A stretch of 64,000 nt of DNA, from the NCBI GenBank assembly GCA_949287075.1, contig CASEEU010000012.1, positions 1 to 64,000 on the forward strand, read 5' to 3'. The notes beneath the pieces are model-generated. The model was not told where the DNA came from. It saw nothing but the letters and a program-made list of their open reading frames with translations, and made no database searches. Source of the stretch: an uncultured Eubacteriales bacterium (lineage in GTDB: Bacteria > Bacillota > Clostridia > TANB77 > CAG-508). The position numbers and the translations under genes were made by a program. This document shows, piece after piece, positions 35,822 through 45,160 of this stretch. The stretch's first letter is position 1. Every line of letters begins with the position of its first letter.

Positions 35822-37399
35822 ATGATAGAAACATTTATAACTTCCTTTAAATTGCAAAATACATATAGAACAAATAGTATTATTTATTCTTTAAAACAAT
35901 TACCTATTATAAAAAGAATATTGCCAAATAGTTTGTACAAAAATAGGGGATTAAAAATATTTGCAAATATCATTAGTATCTTGTGGGAAATAGTTAATGT
36001 TTTTATAGGAAAAATTATATATATTTCAGCAATGATATTTATGGCATTATCTTGGTATCATACAAATCAAGCAGATACATTTATACACCTATTTGTATTT
36101 CTAACATTTGCAGGAGGCGTATTAAATACATATATGTTAAATTCTACAAAGGATAAATATTATGCAATCATTTTAATGAATATAAATGCTAGAGAATATG
36201 GGTTATCTAATTATTATTATCAATTAATAAAATTAGTTGTTGGATCTTTACCATTTACAATACTTTTTGGAATGATAGCAGGTGTTTCATTATGGATTCA
36301 AATAGCAATACCATTTTTTGTAGTAGCAATAAAATTAATTGTAATGAATTATTGTATATATGATTTTAAGAAAACAAATAAAGCATCAAATGAAAATCTA
36401 CCAACGAAATTTGTCTGGGGATTTGTAGGAGTATGTTTATTACTTGCTTATGGCTTACCTGCAATTCATATTACAATAAATCAAACTATTTTCTTATGTG
36501 TATTTATTGTTGCAATCATATTAGGAATATATAGCTTGATAAAAATACATCATTTCAAAGAGTATAGAAAAATGTATAAACAATTATTAACAGAATCAAA
36601 TGTATATGTGCAAGAAAGAAATACCGGTACACAAGTGTTGAAAGATACAAGTTTAAAACAAATAGAATTAGATAAAAATTATACAAGTAATAAATCTGGA
36701 TTTGCATATTTTCACGATTTATTTGTAAAAAGACATAGAAAGATATTAACAACAGCTGTAAAAAAACAATCAGTTATTATATTAGTAATATTTATTGCAA
36801 TGGTTATTGGAATAACTGTAAATAATGATTTTAAAAGTAAAACAAATGAAATATTGATGGTATATTTACCATACTTTGTATTTATCATGTATTGCATAAA
36901 CAGGAGTTCATCAGTTACACAAGCAATGTTCATGAATTGCGATCATAGTATGCTAACTTATAGGATATATAGAACACCAAAAGTTATTTTGGGAATATTT
37001 AAAGAAAGATTAAAAACCTTGATAACAATTAATTTGTTACCTGCAACATTAATAGGATTAGGCTTAGTATTATTGCTATATTTATCTGGAGGTACAGATA
37101 ATCCAATTAATTATGCAATTTTATTTGTATCAATTATAGCAATGAGTATATTCTTTTCAGTTCATTATTTGGTAATGTATTATTTATTACAACCATATAA
37201 TGTGAGTACGGAAATGAAAAGTAGTACATATAAAGTAGTTCAAGGATTAACGTATATTGTATGTTGGTATATGATACAAATTAGATTACCAATATTTTCT
37301 TTTGGTATAGCAACAATTGTTTTTTGTATAGCATATTGTTTAATTTCATTATTCTTGGCATATAAGTATGCACCTAAAACATTTAAGTTAAGAGTATAA
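35822..37399 (+). CDS. ABC transporter membrane protein
   Basis: 525 residues, about ten to twelve hydrophobic segments in two groups separated by a hydrophilic stretch (about residues 255-310). RBS AAGGAGG at the end of the ATPase gene, so the two are coupled. It is probably the permease of the adjacent ATPase. The substrate is unknown; export of a peptide or lipid is possible but only inferred from family resemblance. Confidence 0.8.
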   Translation: MIETFITSFKLQNTYRTNSIIYSLKQLPIIKRILPNSLYKNRGLKIFANIISILWEIVNVFIGKIIYISAMIFMALSWYHTNQADTFIHLFVFLTFAGGVLNTYMLNSTKDKYYAIILMNINAREYGLSNYYYQLIKLVVGSLPFTILFGMIAGVSLWIQIAIPFFVVAIKLIVMNYCIYDFKKTNKASNENLPTKFVWGFVGVCLLLAYGLPAIHITINQTIFLCVFIVAIILGIYSLIKIHHFKEYRKMYKQLLTESNVYVQERNTGTQVLKDTSLKQIELDKNYTSNKSGFAYFHDLFVKRHRKILTTAVKKQSVIILVIFIAMVIGITVNNDFKSKTNEILMVYLPYFVFIMYCINRSSSVTQAMFMNCDHSMLTYRIYRTPKVILGIFKERLKTLITINLLPATLIGLGLVLLLYLSGGTDNPINYAILFVSIIAMSIFFSVHYLVMYYLLQPYNVSTEMKSSTYKVVQGLTYIVCWYMIQIRLPIFSFGIATIVFCIAYCLISLFLAYKYAPKTFKLRV

Positions 37400-37458
37400 A
37401 ATTCTATAATATTTATGATATTATGACGAAGATAATAAAATTGTGTAGGAGGAAAAAT

Positions 37459-38043
37459 ATGAATATAGGAATAGATATAGATGGAGTATTAACCAATGAT
37501 GATGATTATACAATGGATACAACTACAAAATATATATTTGAAAATAAATTAGAAGGTTTTGAAGATCCTTATAGATATGAATGTCGCAAATTTAACTGGA
37601 CCAAAGAAATCTTAGACGATTATAGAAAAGAATATTTTTGGAATTATATAGAAAATGAACCTGCAAGAAAATATGCAAGTGAAGTGATAAAAAAACTGAA
37701 AGAGGAAGGAAACCATATCTATATTATTACTTCAAGACATAATACTACAAAAGATACAGAAGAAGGAGAAAAAACAAGAAAGACTACAAGAAAATGGCTA
37801 AAAGAGAATGACATTCCATATGACGACTTATATTTCTCACCAGATAAAACAAAAGAAATTGATTCTTTAAAAATTGATATTATGATAGAAGATAGTCCAG
37901 AAACCATACCAACATTTGTCAATCATACACATGTATTTTGCTATGATTGCAGATATAATAGAGATATGAAATTAGATAATATGACAAGAGTATTTAGTTG
38001 GTATGATATATATATGAAAATACAGAAATTTAGAAATATGTAG
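37459..38043 (+). CDS. 5'(3')-deoxyribonucleotidase-like HAD protein (NT5C family)
   Basis: 194 residues from ATG 37459 (TAGGAGG upstream). Motif I IGIDIDGVLTNDD, motif II IYIITSRHN, motif IV IDIMIEDSPETIP; the length and layout fit the NT5C-like branch. It may dephosphorylate deoxynucleotides. First of three consecutive HAD genes with short gaps (21 and 43 bases), probably one operon. Confidence 0.85.
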   Translation: MNIGIDIDGVLTNDDDYTMDTTTKYIFENKLEGFEDPYRYECRKFNWTKEILDDYRKEYFWNYIENEPARKYASEVIKKLKEEGNHIYIITSRHNTTKDTEEGEKTRKTTRKWLKENDIPYDDLYFSPDKTKEIDSLKIDIMIEDSPETIPTFVNHTHVFCYDCRYNRDMKLDNMTRVFSWYDIYMKIQKFRNM

Positions 38044-38064
38044 AAAGAATGGAGTATTATAGAT

Positions 38065-38721
38065 ATGAGAGACCAAGATAAAATTATTATATTTGATTGG
38101 GGAGGCGTTATAGAAAGCCATAAAGAAGGGGAATATTCCATAAATAGAGCTATCATAAATCTTATAAAACATTTTAATAATAAAGAAGATGAAAATACAA
38201 TTGTAGAAAGATACTATGCACAATCAATAGAAGAGATAACCTATCATATCTATTTAGAAAATGATAAATGGTTTCAAAAAATAAAGTATGAATTTAATTT
38301 AAAATGTACTACAGAAGAATTTTATGATTATTACATAAAAGAGTTTGATAAGATTGAATATTACAAAGGTGTCGTAAAATATGCGCACAGTTTAAAAGAC
38401 AAATGCAAGATTGGAATTTTATCTAATCTAGGTTCCTTAGATAAACAAAGATTAGATAAACAAGTAGATTTAAAACAATTTGATTATGTATGGCTTTCAT
38501 TTGAATTAAATTGTAGAAAACCTAGAGAAAAAATTTATGAGATAGTAGAAAATGATTGTAAAATAAAGCCTAGAAATATCTTATTCATTGATGATAGTAA
38601 AGAAAATATAGAAGCAGCACAAAAAAGAGGATGGAATACTTGTTTAGCAACAGGACATGAACTAGATAAAATAAAAGAAAATATAAATGATTTTTTTAAG
38701 AAAAGATATGATGAGATTTAA
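38065..38721 (+). CDS. HAD-IA family hydrolase
   Basis: 218 residues. Motif I IIFDWGGVIESH (the first Asp kept; the second position is Gly-Gly as in several HAD-IA groups), a helical cap, GILSNLG (II), RKPREKIYEIV (III) and LFIDDSKENIEAA (IV). Cytosolic phosphatase or dehalogenase-like enzyme; substrate unknown. Weak RBS (AAAGAATGGAG). Confidence 0.85.
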   Translation: MRDQDKIIIFDWGGVIESHKEGEYSINRAIINLIKHFNNKEDENTIVERYYAQSIEEITYHIYLENDKWFQKIKYEFNLKCTTEEFYDYYIKEFDKIEYYKGVVKYAHSLKDKCKIGILSNLGSLDKQRLDKQVDLKQFDYVWLSFELNCRKPREKIYEIVENDCKIKPRNILFIDDSKENIEAAQKRGWNTCLATGHELDKIKENINDFFKKRYDEI

Positions 38722-38764
38722 GTATAGAGTCTAATAAGATTGTAAAAAACAGGAGGGCAAACTA

Positions 38765-39889
38765 TTGAATGTAATTTTTCTAGATATAGATGGTGTTTTA
38801 AATAGTCCAAATTATACCAAAAGATATAAAGAAATGCAAACAAAAAAAGAAAGAATATATAAAAATATTGATGATAATGCACTTAATTATCTTCAAAAGC
38901 TTCAAAATAAATATAATGCTAAAATCGTTTTAATTTCTACTTGGCGTAAGTGGGGAAAATCTATATCAATAGACAAGTTTAAAAAATCTATCAAAGAGGA
39001 TCCAATTACAGAAGATGAAATAACAGAAGATTATGCAAATTTGAGAACATTATATGAAAAATTAAGATTGGAATATGATTTGGATTTAGATGATATGACT
39101 GACGATTTGCAAAATAGAATGTTAGAAATACAATTATACTTATTACTTCATAAAGAAATAGAAAAATTTGTCATTTTAGATGATGATGATGAAAATTTTA
39201 CAGAAATGTTTGAAGAACAATTTATTCAATGCTGTACAGAAGGAGGTTCATTTGGAAAAAAAGAATTTGAACAAGCTTGTACCAGCTTTGAACAGCAAGA
39301 AAGATATATTCCAAAAACAGAAGGCTTAAAAGAATTACAAGATTATTTTGATAAATTAACAGAATCTTATAAAGTTAAGGCTGAGTCAGTCTATGCTTCG
39401 ATTTTAAAAGAAAACTTTGAAGGCTTTTCATTTGATATATCAGGTACACAATATAAAAGGTTATATTATTATTTACCAGATGAAATCAAAAATCAAGTAG
39501 ATATAGACTCTTGGAAAAAAGGAAGAATTATAACCAATAATCAAAGAACATTTGAGCAAGCTGTTATCAGTAATGAAGATTATTTTTCTGGTTTAATGTT
39601 ATTGGAAGCTGGTTCAGATTCTTTACCATTATATAGTATTGTATTAGAACAAATAGAAATAGACGAAAAAGAAGAAATGCAAATGATGCAAGATTTAATT
39701 TCTAAACTATCTGAAGAGCAAAAAATGAAATTATTACAATCAGCTAGACGAAAATATGAAGAACTACAAGAAAATAATCTACATGGCTCTGTAAAGAACA
39801 TAAGAGAAGTTATTCAATATTTGTTTCATGCAGATATTTCAAAAATACAAATAGAAAAAGAGAGTGACTCAGATAAAGAGTTGTATTAG
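38765..39889 (+). CDS. HAD-domain protein (RNA-repair type, HAD_SAK-like) with long C-terminal extension
   Basis: 374 residues. TTG start at 38765 after GGAGGG. N-terminal HAD core: VIFLDIDGVLNSPNY (I), IVLISTWRKWGK (II) and FVILDDDDENF (IV), as in the HAD domain of Swiss-Army-Knife RNA-repair proteins. About 190 further residues (from about 185) are unrelated to HAD, helical and acidic; I do not recognise them. The domain hints at removal of phosphate from RNA or nucleotide ends, and the 2H-phosphoesterase remnant just downstream is a suggestive neighbour. Confidence 0.72.
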   Translation: MNVIFLDIDGVLNSPNYTKRYKEMQTKKERIYKNIDDNALNYLQKLQNKYNAKIVLISTWRKWGKSISIDKFKKSIKEDPITEDEITEDYANLRTLYEKLRLEYDLDLDDMTDDLQNRMLEIQLYLLLHKEIEKFVILDDDDENFTEMFEEQFIQCCTEGGSFGKKEFEQACTSFEQQERYIPKTEGLKELQDYFDKLTESYKVKAESVYASILKENFEGFSFDISGTQYKRLYYYLPDEIKNQVDIDSWKKGRIITNNQRTFEQAVISNEDYFSGLMLLEAGSDSLPLYSIVLEQIEIDEKEEMQMMQDLISKLSEEQKMKLLQSARRKYEELQENNLHGSVKNIREVIQYLFHADISKIQIEKESDSDKELY

Positions 39890-39910
39890 ATTAATAGGAG
39901 GCTTTTGTAT

Positions 39911-40101
39911 ATGTATGATTATGTATTACAATATGGATTTGACAAAGATACAGAACAATTTATCCAAAATATACAGAACTATTTAAAAGAAAATAAAGTT
40001 AAAGATGAAGAAAGAAATTGGTTACCACATATAACATTTCTGATATTGATACATATAGTGAAGAGTCTAGAATACAAAGATTATATAAATTAAGTTTATA
40101 A
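39911..40101 (+). pseudogene. Truncated 2H-phosphoesterase-like (2'-5' RNA ligase family) fragment
   Basis: ATG 39911 after TAGGAGG. MYDYVLQYGFDKDTEQFI and WLPHIT (first H-x-T/S motif of 2H proteins) are followed by a change of frame; DIDTYSEESRIQRLYKLS continues in another frame to 40101. The second HxT motif and most of the protein are missing. No CGG is involved. Placed between the HAD_SAK-like gene and a GNAT gene. Confidence 0.55.
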
Positions 40102-40135
40102 AGAAAAAAGGTGAGAATAAAGGAGAGATATAAAA

Positions 40136-40663
40136 TTGAATAAAAATTTAAGCACAGGAATGATAAGAAAATTAACAGAAGAAAACATAGCATTAAAAAT
40201 TGCTAAAATGAGTGATTTAGAAGATATTATAGAATTATATAAAGAAAGAATACAATGGTTCAAAGAAAATGAGATTGATCAATGGAGTCGATATTTAAAA
40301 AATCATCCTAAAAGTGAATTTATAGAAGCAATAGAAAAAGAAAATTATTTTATGCTTATAAAAGATAATCAGATAATTGCAGCTTTTGAACTATCTGAAA
40401 AAACTAGTTTTTGGGAAGATAAAACTACAAAAGCATATTATGTATATAAATTGGTAACAAAAGTAGGATTTAAAAATTTAGGGGGAATTATTTTTGATAT
40501 ATGTAAAGAATTAGCAAAACAAAATGATAAAAATTATTTACGTTTGGAATGTTTAAGTACAAATGAAAAGTTGAATCAGATATATGAAGATTATCATTTT
40601 AAATTAATAAGACAAGGTATTGGATATTATCCATATAATTTAAGGGAGTGCGAAATAAGATGA
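40136..40663 (+). CDS. GNAT-family N-acetyltransferase
   Basis: 175 residues, TTG start at 40136 after AAAGGAGAG. The acetyl-CoA-binding region is KLVTKVGFKNLGGIIFDICK, followed by YLRLECLSTNEKLNQIYEDYHF, the typical last GNAT strands. Substrate unknown. Its end overlaps the start of the downstream C26 gene by four bases, so the two are coupled. Confidence 0.82.
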   Translation: MNKNLSTGMIRKLTEENIALKIAKMSDLEDIIELYKERIQWFKENEIDQWSRYLKNHPKSEFIEAIEKENYFMLIKDNQIIAAFELSEKTSFWEDKTTKAYYVYKLVTKVGFKNLGGIIFDICKELAKQNDKNYLRLECLSTNEKLNQIYEDYHFKLIRQGIGYYPYNLRECEIR

Positions 40664-41349
40664 GTCAAGTTATCATAGGAATCATAGCAAAACATAAAGA
40701 AAATAGACAAACGAAAATCGATTCTTTGATTCGTGATGAAGTAAAACAAGCCATATTTGATAATGATGGAATAGCTATTGGAATTTTATCCCCAAATGAG
40801 AATATTCTATATACAGGAAACGATTGGAAAAATTATGAAGAAAAAATAAGAAAAGATGAGATTATTGCTCAATTAAATTTGTGTGATGGTATTATTTTAC
40901 AAGGTGGAACTACTTGTGAAGCATATGAAAGTTGGATTGCAAAATATTGTTATGATAATAATATTCCCATACTTGGAATATGTGCAGGACAAAATAATAT
41001 TGCTAGAGGATTAGGTGGTACAACTTTTAAAATCAATAATCCAGAAAAACATGATAGAAGTTTTGATAAATATGTACATAGTATAAAGATTGATAAAGAC
41101 TCAAAATTTTATTCCATTATACAAAAGGATAAAATTATGGTAAATTCAAGACATAAGAATTCCATAAAAAATTGTCCAGGATTAAATAAAGTAGCTTTTT
41201 GTGAAGATGGATATCCAGATGTTATTGAGGATTCTAACAAGAGTTTCTATATAGGTGTAAGATTTCATCCAGAAAGTTTGTATAAAAAAGATGAAAATAT
41301 GAATAATATTTTTAAAGCTTTTCTAGAAGCATGTAAAGAAAATAAATAA
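40660..41349 (+). CDS. Class I glutamine amidotransferase-like hydrolase (peptidase C26)
   Basis: 229 residues from ATG 40660. Nucleophile elbow LGICAGQNNIARGLGG (Cys), oxyanion-type ILQGGTTC and the late catalytic histidine and glutamate in VRFHPESLY. C26 hydrolases cut gamma-glutamyl bonds, for example gamma-glutamyl-GABA or folate polyglutamate. Coupled to the GNAT gene; the two may act on the same amino compound, which is inference. Confidence 0.85.
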   Translation: MSQVIIGIIAKHKENRQTKIDSLIRDEVKQAIFDNDGIAIGILSPNENILYTGNDWKNYEEKIRKDEIIAQLNLCDGIILQGGTTCEAYESWIAKYCYDNNIPILGICAGQNNIARGLGGTTFKINNPEKHDRSFDKYVHSIKIDKDSKFYSIIQKDKIMVNSRHKNSIKNCPGLNKVAFCEDGYPDVIEDSNKSFYIGVRFHPESLYKKDENMNNIFKAFLEACKENK

Positions 41350-41420
41350 ACTTAATTTAGCAGTAACCAAACAAAACCATAATCCATAAAATATATAAAA
41401 ATGAAAGGAGACTATATTTT

Positions 41421-42110
41421 ATGGATTATGAGTTAATGATGAATGGAAATGTCAAAATAGGACAACGAGCACCAGAGTTCGAAGCCAATACAACAATGGG
41501 AAAAGTATCCTTAAATAATTATGCAGGAAAATGGCTAATTTTATTTTCTCATCCAGGAGATTTTACCCCAGTATGTACAACAGAAATGATAGCTTTTACA
41601 AAAGCACATACATATTTTAAACAATTGAATACAGAATTGTTAGGTTTAAGTGTAGACAGTAATTCTTCACACTTAGCATGGGTATATGATATATACTGCA
41701 GAACAGGCATAAAAATATCTTTCCCAATCATTGCTGATAGAAACGGAGAAATTGCCAGAAGATATGGGATGATTTCAAATGATATTAGTAACACAGAAAC
41801 TGTCAGAAATGTTTACATTATTGACGATAAAGGAATTATTAGAACTATTTTAATTTATCCAATGAATGTGGGAAGGTTTATACCAGAAATTATCAGAGTT
41901 GTGCAGGCATTACAAATGGCAGATTGTGCACAAGGTTCAACGGCAGCCAATTGGATTCCTAATCAACCAGTCATTGTTTCACCACCAAAAACTTATGAAG
42001 AACTTGTAGAACGTGTAAGTGAGATAGAGAATAATAGAAATGGAATTAGTTGGTACTTGAGTTTTAAAGAACCACCCCAGAATTGTATAAATGATACATG
42101 TGATACATAA
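41421..42110 (+). CDS. Peroxiredoxin (AhpC/Prx6-like)
   Basis: 229 residues. Peroxidatic motif SHPGDFTPVCTTEMIAF, with the later arginine; the C-terminal dimerisation arm ends with two further cysteines (CINDTCDT). Length fits the Prx6/1-Cys-type branch; the late cysteines may be resolving residues. Reduces peroxides in the cytosol. ATG 41421 after AAAGGAG. Confidence 0.93.
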   Translation: MDYELMMNGNVKIGQRAPEFEANTTMGKVSLNNYAGKWLILFSHPGDFTPVCTTEMIAFTKAHTYFKQLNTELLGLSVDSNSSHLAWVYDIYCRTGIKISFPIIADRNGEIARRYGMISNDISNTETVRNVYIIDDKGIIRTILIYPMNVGRFIPEIIRVVQALQMADCAQGSTAANWIPNQPVIVSPPKTYEELVERVSEIENNRNGISWYLSFKEPPQNCINDTCDT

Positions 42111-42164
42111 CTTTAAGAAAGTAAGTTTGATAAATTTAAAGTTCTTTGAAAAAATGTGTAATAT

Positions 42165-42263
42165 GCAGTAAAACTTATGAAAGAATCTGCTAATTTTATA
42201 ACAGATACCAATATGAATGAAGGTGTTGCCAAATATTTAAAAGAATATATTCTCCAAAAATAG
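42165..42263 (+). pseudogene. Remnant of a Cof-type HAD C-terminus
   Basis: AVKLMKESANFITDTNMNEG is followed by VAKYLKEYI and a stop at 42261-42263. This is the last segment of a Cof phosphatase (compare ADFITASNNDDGVAK in the gene at 33450). Nothing upstream encodes the rest. It is a decayed paralogue. Confidence 0.65.
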
Positions 42264-42342
42264 AATACAAATAAAAAAATTTCACATAATAATAGTATGA
42301 ACAAAAAATGATGTTCATATACAAATTTTTGGAGGTAATGAA

Positions 42343-42510
42343 ATGCAAGGAAATCAAAAGATACATTGTACTGTAGGTACTTGTAAATATAATGAAACAA
42401 ATCAAAACTTATGTAAATTACAAGCAATCCAAGTAGAGCCAACTAAAAATTGTAATACAAAACAACCAGAAGAATCTATGTGTTCAAGTTATATTTATGG
42501 GAAGGAATAA
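42343..42510 (+). CDS. DUF1540 cysteine-rich protein
   Basis: 55 residues. HCTVGTCKYN at the start, a central cysteine (LCKLQAIQVE) and a final cysteine pair (KNCN...SMCSSY) fit DUF1540, a small protein thought to bind metal through cysteines; function unproven. RBS GGAGGT before ATG 42343. Confidence 0.85.
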   Translation: MQGNQKIHCTVGTCKYNETNQNLCKLQAIQVEPTKNCNTKQPEESMCSSYIYGKE

Positions 42511-42528
42511 TTTTCTTCTCATTTTTTC

Positions 42529-42557
42529 TTGACATATCTGTGATTTAGAAATAAAAT
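42529..42557 (+). promoter_or_regulatory. Promoter of fba
   Basis: TTGACA (42529-42534), 17-base spacer, TAAAAT (42552-42557). Confidence 0.65.
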
Positions 42558-42606
42558 AGCCTTAGCAAAATCAATAGGGGAGTATCCCCAAAAAGGAGGA
42601 AAAGAT

Positions 42607-43536
42607 ATGTTAGTTACAACAAAAGAAATGTTTGAAAAATCAATGAAAGAAGGGTTTGCAGTAGGTGCATTTAACGTAAATAATATGGAAATTGTACAAG
42701 CAATCACAGATGCAGCTCACGAAACACAATCACCAGTTATATTACAAGCATCAGCAAGCGCTATAAAATATGCAAGAATAGGGTATTTAATGAAAATGGT
42801 ACAAGCAGCAGTGGAAGAATATCCAGAAGTTCCAATTGCCATTCACTTAGATCATGGACCAGACTTCGAAACAGCAAAAATGTGTATTGACAATGGATTT
42901 ACATCTGTTATGATAGATGGTTCAAAATATGATTTTGAAGAAAATATAGCATTGACAAAACAAGTAGTAGATTATGCACATTCTAAAGGTGTAGTCGTTG
43001 AAGCTGAACTTGGAAAATTAGCAGGCATAGAAGATGATGTCAATGTATCAGCATCAGATGCTATGTATACAGATCCAGCGCAAGCGGAAGAATTTGTAAA
43101 AAGAACAGGTTGTGATTCTTTAGCTATTGCTATAGGAACAAGCCATGGAGCATATAAATTTAAAGGAGAAGCAAAATTAAGATTTGATATTTTAAAAGAA
43201 ATCAAAGAAAGAATACCAAATACACCAATTGTATTACATGGTGCTTCTACAGTTATACCAGAATTAGTTGAAATGTGTAATCAATATGGAGGAAATATAC
43301 CTGGAGCAAAAGGTGTACCAGATGAAATGTTACATGAAGCAAGTATATCTGGTGTTTCTAAAATTAATGTAGATACAGATTTAAGATTAGCTATGACAGC
43401 AGGAATTAGAAAAGTATTTGTAGAAGATCCAAGTGCATTTGATCCTAGAAAATACTTAACACCAGCAAGAGATTTAATAAAAGAAACAGTTGCACATAAA
43501 ATGAGAGATGTATTTGGTTCAGCTGGTAAAATATAA
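42607..43536 (+). CDS. fba: Class II fructose-1,6-bisphosphate aldolase
   Basis: 309 residues. Zinc-site and substrate motifs IAIHLDHGPDFETAKM, VEAELGKLAGIEDDV, IAIGTSHGAYKF, IVLHGASTVIP and INVDTDLRLAM. Splits fructose bisphosphate to two triose phosphates in glycolysis. RBS AAAGGAGG before ATG 42607, own promoter. Confidence 0.97.
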   Translation: MLVTTKEMFEKSMKEGFAVGAFNVNNMEIVQAITDAAHETQSPVILQASASAIKYARIGYLMKMVQAAVEEYPEVPIAIHLDHGPDFETAKMCIDNGFTSVMIDGSKYDFEENIALTKQVVDYAHSKGVVVEAELGKLAGIEDDVNVSASDAMYTDPAQAEEFVKRTGCDSLAIAIGTSHGAYKFKGEAKLRFDILKEIKERIPNTPIVLHGASTVIPELVEMCNQYGGNIPGAKGVPDEMLHEASISGVSKINVDTDLRLAMTAGIRKVFVEDPSAFDPRKYLTPARDLIKETVAHKMRDVFGSAGKI

Positions 43537-43550
43537 TGGGAGCGTAAAAT

Positions 43551-43760
43551 ATGGCAAAATTGTCTAGAGAAGAAATTATTAATTTATATAAGAAACCAAA
43601 ATCCATGACACCTATGGAAATATGGAGACATAGTGGTTATTTTAATTCTATTACTACAATAAGAAAATATATAAAGGAAGCAATAGAATCAGGAGAAGTT
43701 ACAAATGAAGATGAAGAAGTTTTTAGGCAAAAAAAGGAAGTAAGTAGGAACTATGATTGA
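43551..43760 (+). CDS. Small hypothetical protein, 69 residues
   Basis: Charged and helical, with a possible helix-turn-helix (EIWRHSGYFNSITTIRKYI) reminiscent of small DNA-binding proteins; this is a weak resemblance. ATG 43551 follows GGGAG, 14 bases after fba, so it is probably in the fba transcript. Its last codons overlap the start of the next small gene. Confidence 0.55.
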   Translation: MAKLSREEIINLYKKPKSMTPMEIWRHSGYFNSITTIRKYIKEAIESGEVTNEDEEVFRQKKEVSRNYD

Positions 43761-43896
43761 GCAATTGATTCAAGAAAAGCAATTGACAGAAGAAGAATAT
43801 AAAGGTATTTTAACTGAAGTTAGGAAAAATACAATTAAAAAAGTAGCTTTAACCAAACAAGGTAAAAGAAGTGAAAAAGAAGGACTGGAGTTATAA
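43753..43896 (+). CDS. Very small hypothetical protein, 47 residues
   Basis: ATG 43753 overlaps the TGA of the preceding gene by eight bases, suggesting translational coupling. Lys/Glu-rich, helical (EYKGILTEVRKNTIKKVAL). It ends inside the terminator hairpin. No family recognised. Confidence 0.45.
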   Translation: MIEQLIQEKQLTEEEYKGILTEVRKNTIKKVALTKQGKRSEKEGLEL

Positions 43897-43910
43897 GCCA
43901 GTCCTTTTTT
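43880..43910. terminator. Terminator between the fba operon and smpB
   Basis: AAGGACTGG and CCAGTCCTT pair around a nine-base loop, followed by TTTTTT on the plus strand. Confidence 0.85.
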
Positions 43911-43928
43911 AATTGCAAAAAGATATTA

Positions 43929-44387
43929 TCAAAATGATTGCTTATTTTTTAGATTGATAGCGATTTGTTTTTGTGCATCCTTTTTAGCAATATCTTGTCG
44001 TTTATCATATAATTTTTTACCTTTTCCTATACCTAATTCTAGTTTAACAAAATTTCCTTTAAAATAGATGCTAATAGGAATTAAGGTATATCCCTTTTGT
44101 TTGGTAAGACCAATTAATCGATTAATTTCCCTTTTGTTTAATAAAAGTTTTCTATCTCTTAGCGGGTTTTTATTAAAAATATTTCCATGTTCATATGGAC
44201 TAATATGCATACCAGATATGTAGACTTCACCATTTTTGATATTGGCATAACTATCTTTTAAATTGACTTTACCAGATCGAATAGATTTAATTTCTGTTCC
44301 AAATAAGACAATACCAGTTTCTATTTTATCTTCAATAAAATAATTATGATAGGCTGTTGGATTTTTTGCAATTAACTTTATATTCAT
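43929..44387 (-). CDS. smpB: SsrA-binding protein
   Basis: 152 residues. Begins [18 protein letters not shown], with [19 protein letters not shown] and the typical C-terminal tail region [17 protein letters not shown]. Binds tmRNA and brings it to stalled ribosomes. RBS AGAGGTAATG before ATG 44387. No ssrA gene is seen nearby. Confidence 0.97.
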   Translation of the reverse strand: MNIKLIAKNPTAYHNYFIEDKIETGIVLFGTEIKSIRSGKVNLKDSYANIKNGEVYISGMHISPYEHGNIFNKNPLRDRKLLLNKREINRLIGLTKQKGYTLIPISIYFKGNFVKLELGIGKGKKLYDKRQDIAKKDAQKQIAINLKNKQSF

Positions 44388-44446
44388 ATCATTACCTCTT
44401 TATTTTTTGAATATTATATCATAGATTATTTAATAATAAAATAGAA

Positions 44447-44475
44447 CAGATAGAAATATTCATAATTTCTATCTG
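44447..44475 (-). terminator. Terminator of the 156-residue gene
   Basis: CAGATAGAAAT and ATTTCTATCTG pair exactly; T-rich sequence follows on the minus strand. Confidence 0.75.
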
Positions 44476-44503
44476 CTATGTGTAATTTTTTATTCAATAA
44501 AAA

Positions 44504-44974
44504 TTAGTCTCTTCTTGAATGATTATTTTCAGAAGTAATTTGCATTGAATAATACCAAACGACTGCGATAATTGCAATTGCGGCAATACCTAAGATTAAC
44601 CAAGTCCAAGCAGTTGCGTTCATTCCCATGAAGGTTGCATTTCCATTAGTAGATGTTCTTGTTGCTGTATACCCATCATTATTAGTGTTTGTAACTCTAG
44701 AAGTTGTATTTTTCATATCATTTTCTAAATTGTTTCCAGTACTTTCAATTTTATTTCCTGCATTTTCCATTGTATTTTTTGCTTTTTCGGTAGAATCTTG
44801 TATAGCTTCACCCGTATTATGCATAGCACCTTCAACAGCGTCTTCTGTATTATTAACAGCATCTCTAACTGTATTTGTTGCATCTTTTAAAAGATCTTCT
44901 GCTGCAAAACATACAGAAAATGAAAATACAATAGCAATGATGATTGCAAATATTGTAAATAGTTTCTTTTGCAT
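44504..44974 (-). CDS. Exported protein with amphipathic repeats and C-terminal membrane segment
   Basis: 156 residues. Signal-peptide-like N-terminus (LFTIFAIIIAIVFSFSVCFA), then 11-residue amphipathic repeats (for example DAVNNTEDAVEGAMHNTGEA), an Asn/Thr-rich stretch and one C-terminal membrane helix (AWTWLILGIAAIAIIAVVW). The repeats resemble LEA/apolipoprotein-type helices. Probably anchored at the cell surface. RBS AGGAGGCG before ATG 44974. Confidence 0.75.
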   Translation of the reverse strand: MQKKLFTIFAIIIAIVFSFSVCFAAEDLLKDATNTVRDAVNNTEDAVEGAMHNTGEAIQDSTEKAKNTMENAGNKIESTGNNLENDMKNTTSRVTNTNNDGYTATRTSTNGNATFMGMNATAWTWLILGIAAIAIIAVVWYYSMQITSENNHSRRD

Positions 44975-45117
44975 AGTTAAAACGCCTCCTTTAAAATATT
45001 AGAAAATATTATTAGACAATATATTCTCATTAATATTATCTAAAAAAGTTAAAGAATTATACATGAAAAAATTACAAAACTAAGATAATATAAAATCTTT
45101 TTTTATAAAACAAAAAA

Positions 45118-45143
45118 AGATTTTAACTAAAAAGTTAAAATCT
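45118..45143 (-). terminator. Terminator of the Asn/Thr-rich gene
   Basis: AGATTTTAACT and AGTTAAAATCT pair; TTTTTT follows on the minus strand. Confidence 0.8.
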
Positions 45144-45160
45144 GAAAATTTAATAAATTA

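Noticed and set aside
39990-40101. 2H-phosphoesterase break as another recoding site
   Set aside because: No CGG, and most of the protein including the second HxT motif is absent.
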